From: Epiperipatus broadwayi
Lineage: Eukaryota > Onychophora > Udeonychophora > Euonychophora > Peripatidae
Direction of reading: 5' to 3'
Assembly (NCBI GenBank): GCA_028023455.1
Contig: JAQFVV010012510.1
Coordinates: forward strand, 3,205,420-3,269,419
DNA: 64,000 nucleotides
Shown: in pieces, positions 24,401-36,400 of the stretch
Position numbering within the stretch: the first letter of the stretch is position 1
Layout: each line of letters opens with the position of its first letter
The notes under the pieces: generated by a model
What the model saw: the letters and a program-made list of their open reading frames with translations, nothing else
What the model was told of the DNA's origin: nothing
Database searches by the model: none
Program-made: the position numbers and the translations under genes

Positions 24401-27400
24401 TTATTGCCATGCCCATGTTGACCTGAAGTCACTCTGACCCCTCATGTATAGGACAGTATCCATTAAATACATATAAGAGGGATGGACAGGATACAAGCTT
24501 GATATGTAAATATTTGAAAACCAGGCACTCTTCACAAACCTTGGAGCTTAATTGTAAATATAGAGGATTTGAACTCAGATTTTCAAGCATCCTTCAACTA
24601 TCCACACTATCTCATACAACTGATACACATGACCACACACATGTAGAAAAGATTAATAATCACCTATATACGTATTTCATGCTAAACCAGCACTCATCAG
24701 TTGGTCCAGATTATCATCTCTCACACATATATATAATCAATGCTCAGTTTATATTACAATTAAGCTCCCAGGTTTGTGAAGAGTGCCTGGTTTTCAAATA
24801 TTTACATATCAAGCTTGTATCCTATCCATCCCTCTTATATGTATTTAATGGATACTGTCCTATACATGAGGGGTCAGAGTGACTTCAGGTCAACATGGGC
24901 ATGGCAATAATATTAGCATCAGCATGGGATTTGAGTTTTCATCATCAGATTTTCAATGATATGGATGGCTGAAAAGTTGGAGGTTGCAGTGGATTGAAGC
25001 CTGTCCATTAAAGTATGAAGATTTGCTATCTTAATATAAACTGAGCATTGATTATATATATGTGTGAGAGATGATAATCTGGACCAACTGATGAGTGCTG
25101 GTTTAGCATGAAATATGTATATTGGTGATTATTAATCTTTTCTACATGTGTGTGGTCATATGTATCAGTTGTATGAGATAGTGTGGATAGTTGAAGGGTG
25201 CTTGAAAATCTGAGTTCAAATCCTCTATACTTACAATTAAACTCCCAGGTTTGTGAAGAGTGCCTGGTTTTCAAATATTTAAATATATATATACATAAAT
25301 ATGATGCTTTTTTTTTCATTAGCAAAAAAATGTTATATCATTATAGTGCAATATTTGTATTAGAAGCAAGATTCTATTTAAGTGACATCTATTGTAACTT
25401 TAGGTAATTAATTCTAAATTTTAAGCCTTAATTTCTGCCTATTAATGATTTTCAATGACAAGCGATGATTTGTAATGATATATCTAGCAAATATCTTCAC
25501 TTTTTTATACTATCCAAGCTAATGACGTAAAATTCAAAAATAGTCGTCGTTGTAGCATAATTTTATCGACAACTTGCAAAACGAAATAAAAGTTTTTGAA
25601 TATTGCAGGAGAATTGCTAAGTATTTTGTTGAGGCTGCCTAAGCAATAAATTTAATATTTCGATAAGATAGAATCTCTTAATTATTTAAAATAAATCATA
25701 TCCTTAGAATTATAAAAATATGTAGATTAACTTGAAACATTTATAATATATCTAATCATCATCATCATCATCAACCATTATCAATTCACTGCAGGATGAA
25801 GGTCTCTCCAAGTTTAATCCATCTTTTCCGATCTTTAGCTTCTCTTCTCCACATCACCCCTGCACACTTTCTTATTTCATCCATCCATCTCACATGTGGT
25901 CTCTTTCTGGGTCTTTTACAATCTCTTGGAATCCGGTTTAAAATTTCAATTGTCCATCTATTATCATCTCTTTTAGCAATATGTCCAGCCCAACTCCACT
26001 TCAATCTTTTAATTTTTTCAATGAGGTCAATTACACCTGTTTGTTCTCTTACCCATACATTGTGTTTTCGATCTCTTCTTGTTACTCCCAACATGCATCT
26101 CTCCATACTTCTTTGAGTGGTCTGAAGTCTCTGTATTGCTCTTCTATTAAGTCTCCAAGTCTCAGATCCATAAGTAAGAACTGGTAAAACACATTTGTTA
26201 AAAACCATCCTTTTCAAACACATAGGCATATTTCCTTTTAGTATCAAGTTATTTCTACCAAAAGCACTCCAACCAATATATCTAATACTAGCCAGATACT
26301 CATAACTCATAACTACTACTAGGTTGCTATCTGCTAAAACGAAATCTTAAAAATGATGACTTGAAAAAAAGTTCAAGTTTTGCTTAGCCTAAACACAAGA
26401 CGCAGTACATCAGAAAGATATAATTTTGAATATTATCTTTCCATTTTCATCAATTGAGTATTGACACCTTAGGTATCTCTTCATGAAAATAATAAAAACA
26501 GACTACACAGCAGAAGAAATCTATTGGTATTTGAATCTAAAACGATCTATCTATTATATAAAATTTAAAAAATCAAATTAAGAAACCTGCTGAAAATATA
26601 AATAATGCATTATAATAGAATCAGAAAAATAGCAGACTAAAAACTAAAATCTATCAAAACATACAATGGTATTGATACAAAAACAGAAAGAGAAGGCTTA
26701 ATAAAGAATATGTGCAAAAAGTACAAAAAGCTTATGAACTGAAAAAAATTGATAGAAATGTGTTGTATCTCACCTCACCATCAAATAATAGACTAGTCTA
26801 GATTCCAGCTTATCTAGATCAGAATGAGCATTCAATGTCATGAACCTATACATATGCAGATAGATAGGTGCATAGCAAATAGCAAGAATCGGCCAATAAG
26901 TGATGATGCTTACTGAATCCAAATGTTTTCACTAAGGATGGGGATCTGGCAATTAAATAGTCAGTGCTTTTTGAATGTAGGCTCAGAGAACTACTGTCAC
27001 AGAGCTGAATGGCAGATACACATCTCCAAAAACCAACTGACACAAAGTTGAAAGATAGGATTTATGTTTTCCATACACTTCTGAGAGAACTACTGTCACA
27101 GAGTTGAAAGACAGAATCTCTGCCTAGCGGTAAAGCTAAATGATTGACAGAGTAAGATAAGTCTGTGTTTGTCTGGGGTTTAGGCTTGGAATCTGATAGA
27201 ACCAACCATTGGCATGAGGCAAGCTGTCATAGTACATCCAGAAGTGTTACCGAACCTACTCACAAGGCAGGCTGCGAAGATATGTTTGGGAATTGTTATG
27301 AAACTTATAAGTGCAATTGTAGTCCTTTCATCTAAAACTAGGAGCTACACCTTCACCTAATGATAGCAGGTGAAATATAACCATTGTAAAATATAATATA

Positions 27401-30400
27401 AATATGAGTATATATTTTTACATAAAATGTATTTACATGCATGTTGTGTTTAGTTTATACATATAGTCATGGTGACATATTTTTGTAAATACAAGTGTAT
27501 ACTTATTTTTTTTTACATTCGGTAATAAATATAATGTAAAAGCGTATCCAGGTTGGAACTCTAAAATAAAGTATAAAACTAAAATTGCAAAAAAAAGTGG
27601 ATAGGCACTCATATCTTATGCCATATGTGGAAGGGAACCACCAAATGGGTTCGAAAACTGGTAATTGAACTTAAGGGCTATCAATAGTGGTGGTTACAAC
27701 TGCTGATGGACAACATCATCATCACAGAAACATTAAATTACATGTCACCAGCCATCAGCAAAGCCTCATCAGAAACAAAGAGTCACAAACCAACAGGAAG
27801 GAAATTACAGTTCCAAGATCTAGGGACAAAAGACACTGCATCTGCTGAGATCACTAAACCAGATGAAGTCACAAAGTGAAAAAGATGCATACCAATGCAC
27901 TTGCATGACTACATTGTCCATGGCCTATTTTAGCCAGGTGGAGGCAAAGTCATATCTCACCTAACCTTCAATTATTTAATGGCTAGATTACATCTTATCT
28001 AGATTATATTGAGCATTCATCACCATGAACCTATGAGTATACAAATAGATAATGCATAGCCAGTGACAAGAACAAGCCAATAGATGATGATGCTCACTGA
28101 ATCTGAATGTTTCCATTAAGGATGGTGATCTTGCATTAAATAATCAGACTTGTGAAGGTAGAGTTAGAGAACTAGTCACAGAGATGAACAGGAGTATACG
28201 TGTTCTCCAGGGAACAGCTGTCACAAAGCTGATAGAATTCACATGCTCCATACATATCTAAGAGAACTAGTGTCACATAGCTGAAAGACTGAATCTCCGT
28301 TCTCCAGACATATTGCTAAAGCTAAACAATTGTCATAGTGAGACAAGTCTGTGTTCAGAACTGGAAGCTGTTAGAATCAAACATTGGCATGAGGTAAGCT
28401 ATCATAGTACAGCCAGAAGGTCGCCGAGGCAGTCTGCCAAGATACAGCTAGAAGTGATAGGAAACATATATAAGAGCAATTGCAGTCTTTTCTCCTGTAT
28501 AGTTCATCCAAACTAGGAGCTATATCTTCACCAAACAGTAGCAGGTAAAATATAGCCATTGTAAAATATATTGTAAATACAGGTGTATATTTGTTTTTAT
28601 GTTTAATTAATAATATATATATATAAAACATATTTATACATATTTATATATATTAATTTACGCACAAACTCAACAGAATGTTAGTAGAGCAGCAGAGAAA
28701 GATAAAAAATTAAGCACCAGCTATTGTTGAAAGATACTCTAACTATAATATTGTTGATAATAATAATAAAAGAAAAAGATCTATTTCTAGCACTTGTATG
28801 TTTATAGTTAATTTTAATAATATATACTCTGTATTACAATATTTAATAAGCACATCTAAGATTCGAATATTAAATCAAATATTCTATTCTTTAATTGAAT
28901 CACATGATTATTTCAGAGGAAACATTCTACTTTAATTCTTCTAAATATATGCAAATTTATTCACATTTTAGTTTGTAATCAGTTTTTCAGTTCAAGACTC
29001 TATTATTGTCAACAACACCATACAGGTCAATCTAACAAATTTAAATCACATTGAGAAGCATTTTAATGTATAAATAGCTGAGAGGTAGCGGTGCCAAAAT
29101 AGAATTTTACTTTTTGTTATATTTTACATATTATTTATATTTCAAAAACATAACCAATGTATGTTTCGACTGGATTAACTTTTAGAAATGATATTTTCAA
29201 TTAGATGAAAACTGTTTCATTATTGAATTTTTCACTTTCTATTATTTTCTTAATGTTTAGTTTTCATTTCTGATGTTAATCCTAATGTACTAATGGATTT
29301 TCATTTTCACATGTCTTAGAATTACACAGAGGCTAAACTCTCCATCCAGTAGCACCACTCAGTGCAAGCTAGAGTAATCAATGGATGCAAGAAGGTTTAT
29401 GCATAAAATCCCTATCTAATGCTTACTCATTCAATATCCCCAGACTAGTTTCTAGCTTGTGGTTTTCATCAGTAAGGTGGGTTTCTTCAGTGAGGAGTCT
29501 TGGATCTGAAAGCACTGCACCTAAGTCTTAGGATCTAATGCAACCCTCCATCAGCTAGCTACATTTTACTCTATTAGCTAACTATAAAGCTTTGACTCCA
29601 AAATGAAACACAATAATGTTTCAATTCAAGCTCATTAGCTTATATAGTCATATAGATCTTAACTCAGTTCAGCATCCATACTTTTTAGTGTCTTTGGTTC
29701 TTTAATAACCACAGTCACCATAATCCTATTGGGCAGGGTTGGCACATGATCACCACATAGAGGGTAAAGCTTGAATTAAAAACATTATTATGTTTTCATT
29801 TTGGACTCGAAGCTTTATAGTTAGCTAATACAGTAAAGGATGACTGCTGGAAGGTTCCATTAGATCCTAAGATCTAGGTGAAGTGTTCTCAGATCTAAGG
29901 ATCCTCACTGATGAAAGCCACAAGCTGGAAACTAGTCTGGGAATATTAGATGATTAGATCCTACATAGGGATTTTGTGCAAAAACCTTCATGCATCCATT
30001 GACTATTCTGGCTTGCACTGAGTAGTGCACTGTATGGAGAGTTTAGCCTCTGTGTAAACAGCTTGTGTAAACATAAAGAATGTTTATTATGTGATGTCTT
30101 AGATTTACAATATTACAAAGCATTAGCTAAAAGTCATTGACTATGTTAAAACTGTCTCTGTGGGGAAATGTACATTTTTTATATGACGTTGTTTAAATAA
30201 AAGTATTTTTAAAGACAATATTCACATAGTAAGAAAGTTTGAATCAACTATCTGTCAACACTTGTAAAACGTTTTGCTACAATTTATAATAAATGTTTCC
30301 ACTATACTGGTATTATCAAGCAATGAGACAATTCTTCTAATCATTCTAAATTCCACAATAACAAGTAGCCATACTTTTTAATTCAGTGAAGTTACTTTAA

Positions 30401-33400
30401 ACTTCTTTGCAGATATTTCTACATCTCTGGTTCTTCTCTTTCAGCTTGTTTTTGTACACCTACATGTTTTCTTAGCATGATCATTGATATTATTACCTCT
30501 ACTACTTATCTAAGTGTTGCTCTTGGTTCATTTCTTTGCATTTTATCAATGTCCTGTAAACAAAGGCAAATACAGTAGTGCGACCCTGTGCCAAACAGAG
30601 TAATCAATGGATGCCAGAAGGCTTGTGCATAAAATCCCTATCTAATGCCTACTCATCCAATATCCCCAGACTAGTTTCTGGCTTGCATCAGTGAGGAGCC
30701 TTGGATCTGAGAGCACTGCACCTAGATCTTAGGATCCAATGCAACCCTCCAGCAGCTACCTTTTAATTCTACTACAAAACTATGAGAATGAAATTGAAAA
30801 CATTGTTAATATCTTCAATCTAAGCTCAATAGCTTATATAGTCATATGGGTCTGAACTCAATTCAGCACCCATACATTTTGGTGTCTTTGGCTCTTAAAC
30901 AACCATAGCCACCACTATCCTATTAAGCAGGATTGGTGTTAAACCATCAAACATCACATGATCACCATCTCTATACTAGCACATAATTTGTTGTAAACAA
31001 AGGCAAAACTCCCCATACAGTAGTGCCACCCTGTGCCAAACAGAGTAATCAATGGATGCCAGAAGGCTTGTGCATAAAATCCCTATCTAGTGCCTACTCA
31101 TCCAATATCCCCAGACTAGTTTCTGGCTTGTGGCCTTCATCAGTGAGGAGCCTGATCTGAGAGCACTGCACCTAGATCTTAGGATCTAATGCAACCCTCC
31201 AGCAGCCACCTTTTAACTCTACTTTACTACAAAACTATGAGAATGAAATTGAAAACATTGTTAATATCTTCAATCTAAGCTCAATAGCTTATATAGTCAT
31301 ATGGGTCTGAACTCAATTCAGCACTCATACATTTTGGTGTCTTTGGCACTTAAACAACCATAGCCACCACTATCCTATTAGGCAGGATTGGTGTTAAACC
31401 ATCAAACATCACATGATTACCATCTCTATACTAGCACATAATTTAATGTAAACAAAGGCAAAACTCCCCATACAGTAATGATAGAGATGGTGATCATGTG
31501 ATGTTTGATGGTTTAACACCAATCCTGCCTAATAGGATAGTGGTGGCTATGGTTGTTTAAGAGCCAAAGACACCAAAATGTATGGATGCTGAATTGAGTT
31601 CAGACCCATATGACTATATAAGCTATTGAGCTTAGATTGAAGATATTAACAATGTTTTCAATTTCATTCTCATAGTTTTGTAGTAAAGTAGAGTTAAAAG
31701 GTGGCTGCTGAGGGGTTGCATTGGATCCTAAGATCTAGGTGCAGTGCTCTCAGATCCAAGGCTCCTCACTGATGATGGCCACAAGCCAGAAACTAGTCTG
31801 GGGATATTGGATGAATAGGCACTAGATAGGGATTTTATGCACAAGCCTTCTGGCATCCATTGATTACTCTGTTTGACACAGGGTGGCACTACTGTATGGG
31901 AAGTTTTGCCTTTGTTTACAACAAAGTATGTGCTAGTATAGAGATGGTGATCATGTGATGTTTGATGGTTTAATGTCCAGTAAAATAAATAACATCACAT
32001 GATCACTATTTCTTATGCTAGCACTTTACTGTTATCAAAACAGGCAAAACTCTCCATACAGTAGTGCCATTCAGTGCCAACCAGAGTAAATGACATTAAA
32101 AATAATTAAGGCATGAATTATTTATATAAATTCATTTTAACAAAAAACAAATACCATCAAATTGTGTTTCTAATTTATATGAAATTCAAAATATGAAAAG
32201 CTGCAAGATTGCAAAACAATCTATTGTCCTTGAAATCAGCAAGCTAATTAAAAATTTTAATTAACCATGAGAAAAAATACCCTGAGCAGATGAGTGGATT
32301 AACTTTCAAGTTTTGAAAAATATTTTTTGGTCATTGGCAAAAAAGTTATATAAAGCAATTTAATAAGCATATTTATTATTATTCTTGATTCATTTTATGT
32401 TCCGTTTTAGATCCGATTCATCAGATAGTATATATATATTATTCTAATATTCTCATGGATAAATAATGAATTTGCAGTATTATTACCAGGAGCTTCCGTG
32501 TAATAAAAATATAAGATCTCAATAGCTGACATTTCAGTACTTTCCTCGGAGCTTCTTCTTTCTCAAATCATAAGAATGTATGTGGTGAGATTTAAAATTA
32601 TTTTTTTCCTTTGTTATTTTCTCCTCAGTCTTAAATTCTGTTGTTGACAAATTTTAAAAATATTTTATCCTCCAATAGCTTTTTCCAAATATTGTTAATT
32701 TTCTTTAATTCACACTTTTCATTTATGCTCTTAGATCTTTTAAAAATATCTATAGCTTCCCTTAGCAGTCTTTGATCATATTGTTCATTTTTTTCCAGAA
32801 TTTGTTTTATTAAAATTAATATCATGGTTATAAGCCAATAAACATCACATGACCACCATTTCTTATGCTTGTGTATAACTGTTGTAAAACAGGCAAAACT
32901 CACTATACGTATTGCCACACACAGCAAGCTAGAGTAATCAATGGATGCCAGAAGGTTTGTGCATAAAATCCCTATCTAGTGCCTACTCATCCAATATCCC
33001 CAGACTAGTTTCTGCCTTGTGGCCTTTATCAGTGAGAAGTCTTGGATCTGAGAGCACTGCACTTAGGATCTAGGTGCAGTGCTCTCAGATCCAATGCTCC
33101 TCACTGACGAAGTCCACAAGCCAGAAACTAGTCTTGGGATATTGGCTGAATAGGCACTAGATGGGGATTTTATGTACAAATCTGGCATCCATTGATTACT
33201 CTAGCTTTCTGGGTGTGGCAATACGTATAGTGAGTTTTGCCTGTTTTACAACAGATATCATACTTAGTTAATTTAATATGAATATATATATATGGAAGAC
33301 AGTGACTTTAGCCTAGCAAAAAGATATCAATCATTTTTACAGATGATTTCAAACATTAAACCATGATAATATCAATAGGGAAAATATTATTTTTATGGGA

Positions 33401-36400
33401 GATATAAGAAAGCAAGTTATTAGTGTGAAAGAATACATTTCAGTATACTTCCCAAACTATAATGGTGATGATTTATGGAATTTTCTCAGGATGTATGATT
33501 CTGTCCTTTACTTTTACACCCATGTGGTACCCAGAAGAAAGCAGATGAAATGGCAAGACTTGTATATTAGCCTTATGTTATAAACTGTTGCTTTCTGTAC
33601 TGATGGAAATATTAACCTTGTCCAGAATTAGATTGCTTTGATACCATGATACTTATTTATCATAATCAAGGCCAATGGAAACCATTGAATCAGTGAAACC
33701 AACCTGTAATTGTAGCTTGATGGACAACCATATATGAACATATAAATAACCATATTTTAATATTGCACTTTCCATTCTAGAAAAGAATTTAACTTGCAAC
33801 CATGTAAAGAGACAGTTTCAAGAGATAATATAGATGTGAAATAATCTACCAATGTTTATTTGTACTGTATTTTTAATAAAAACAATGCTACTAAGAAATT
33901 TCATTATTAAATATCACATGATCACCATTTCTTATGCTTGCACATAACTTATTATCACAAGTAAGACTCTCCATACAGTAGTGCCACTCAGGGTCAGCCA
34001 GAGGAATCTATGGATGCCAAAAGGCCACAAGCCAGAAATTAGTCTGGGGATATTTGATGAGTTGGCACTAAATGAGGATTTTATGCACAAGCCTTCTGGC
34101 ATCCATTGATTACTCTGGCTGGCACTGAGTGGCACTACTGTATGGAGAGTTTTGCCTGTGTTAAATGTTATTATTTAAATGTAAAAAGACTTAATTGTAA
34201 CATCTATATATTTTCTAATTATGTAAGGAAGTTCATTTACAGATTTAATGCGGATTTTCTTTGGTCTATTCTTTTTTTTACATTTTAAGACTTTGGGAAT
34301 GAGCTATTACATTAAATATAATTTTTATTGTATACGTTAGGATTTAAGTTTTAATGAGAATAGAATTTGAATTTTTCTACTACATGTCAATGTCCATAAT
34401 TAATTGAATAATAACTCTATGGATAATGATATACTAGAAAGAATGAATAAACAAATAAGACTATTGTTTAACTAAAAGACAAATACATATTTTGCAAATA
34501 TACATAGCAACTCCATACAGTAGTGCCACCTAGTACAAGTTACAGTAACTAATAGATGACAAAAAATTGATTACTATAGCTTGCACTGGGTGGTTGTATG
34601 GAGAAAGTTGTTACTATTTTAATAACTTGTATAGGGATAAGAAATGGTGACCATGTGATGCTTCAATGGAAATGTACATATTCTGAATTTCTAATTTACA
34701 CACATATATAATCATATGTTGGATTACTTTCTTTATCTTATTATTATTAATAAATTTGGTTGTTAAAGTATTAATCAAGCCTATTTTCTAGTCAAGCCTA
34801 TTTTCAAATAATCCCCATTCTCATATATACCTTTACCCTCAATGGCAATTGATGCATTAAAATGAATCACTAACAAAGGCCTTGCATAAAAAATTAGCAA
34901 TTATAATGAGTTTCTATGGAAAAAAATTAATGCATTACTTTACATTCAAAATACCATACATAAAAATTTAAATTAAAAATGATGCTTAAATTGAAAAAAG
35001 TATTAATTAATGAATAAACATTTCTTTTAAGTTTATTATTAAAAAACATTACTAACACATGAAAAGTATACTGTGTAAATTCATTTTGATAGCTATAATT
35101 TTTTTTTAAAAATTATTTAAAAATAATAATTTTTTTCAATACTGGTGGCCATTTTGTTTCTTACTTGGCAAGAGAATATTTTCTAATTTAGTATTGGTTA
35201 AATTAAAATAAATCAGAAAGAAAAAAAGCAAGAAGTACAATGTACATTTTATAATTTTAAAAAAATTAATACAATTTACAATTTATTTTTGATTCACTTG
35301 TGATCCACCATCAAAGTTTTTTTTTTTTTGTAATATCTAACCAATAAAAGTTTCAATTTATTTTGCACTACTATTTAAAAAAAAAAAAACAGCAGTTTAT
35401 CAATTGTATTTTTTTTTACTTAAATGCAATGATGAAGAAATGTAATGTACAACTGATTGCTGATACTTTAATAATCTAAATCATTAAATCTTTTTTCTTT
35501 TATCACTAGTATAAAGGGGTAATTTTAAAAAGCCACCATTTTTGTGACATCACAGCCAGTTGAATTAAAATTGAGCAAATAAATAATAATTTTAACTTTG
35601 ATCATATAACATTGCTTATTGACTGCATAATGCATTAAATCTTTTTTCCCCTCAAACTAATTTATAATTATGATTCCTGTAATTGTGATTAATGAACTTT
35701 TTGTCATGAGCAAAATAATGTTCGCAAGACATAATCCATATTGATTGAGTAAATATATTTTAAAATTTAATATTAATATACTGTTAGTCATTAACGATGA
35801 AAATCTTTTTTACTTGAGATATCATAAATGAAAACATTTGCAAGAACACTGTATTAAAATCAGATAAATTCATTTATCATATTTAAATTCCATAACAAAA
35901 ACCTAATATTAGATATTTTATAATGAATGATACTATACTGTACATTTTTAATTTCATAGTCATCATTTTATTTTCAGATAATGTAGCTTTAATGAAATCA
36001 CTATCCTATAATGTCTTAATCTTCCCAATTGACCTCCATTTTGAAAAAAAAATGGTGGTTGTTTTTGTAAAAAAAAAAAAAATTTTTTTTAAGAATTGTA
36101 AATCAAATTGTGAATACAAACTGATAGTGATCAAAATAGTGCATCTCACATAAAACTGCATTGATAACTGTTGTACAGATATATATGTGTGTGTGCATGT
36201 GTGCTTGCCTCTCATGATATACAGATTAGTTAAGAAAGCTTAGTGTTTGCAATCATAATTTTTATGTCTCTGCTTTACACTAGCTAGAACTCAAATGTAA
36301 TAATAGGCAAAAAGTAAATAAAATGCTGAAGAGTTATGATTTCCCTTCACTCCTGAAGATGGCACTGTACAAAAACATTTACTAACATTAATTGCAAATA

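Larger units (their letters stand above)
24070..25290. mobile_element. Family B2 compound: tandem dimer plus inverted full unit
   Basis: Two minus-oriented units in direct tandem (AGAGGATTTGAACTC at 24085 and 24562, period 477 bp) are followed from about 24757 by a plus-oriented unit with tail sequence at both ends. The tail carries a CCAGG...CCTGG hairpin next to TTTGTGAAGAGTG, replacing the ACAGG...CCTGT hairpin of family B. Three HHRs. TSD not decidable because both flanks are TA runs. Confidence 0.85.
30555..31985. mobile_element. Family A cluster: tandem minus units plus one inverted unit
   Basis: Unit starts (GTAAACAAAGGC) at 30556, 30993 and 31448 give periods of 437 and 455 bp. Two minus units in direct tandem are joined tail-to-head, then a plus unit runs from about 31490 to 31960. 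All carry the ribozyme region; the first has lost helix II, the second and third are intact. The outer boundaries blur into another partial copy at 31985-32092. Confidence 0.87.

Noticed and set aside
24499-25325. Open frames of about 100-130 codons with HxxVGPDYHL-like endings in family B copies
   Set aside because: They are the antisense of the ribozyme and neighbouring non-coding repeat. The same peptide recurs in every copy because the DNA repeats, and it contains no domain.
25796-26187. Plus-strand open frames over the RTE fragment
   Set aside because: Mirror of the real minus-strand LINE frame; Ser/Leu-rich low-information peptides.
33395-33583. Small protein-coding gene
   Set aside because: A single short frame in an AT-rich intron with no recognisable motif or conserved neighbour.
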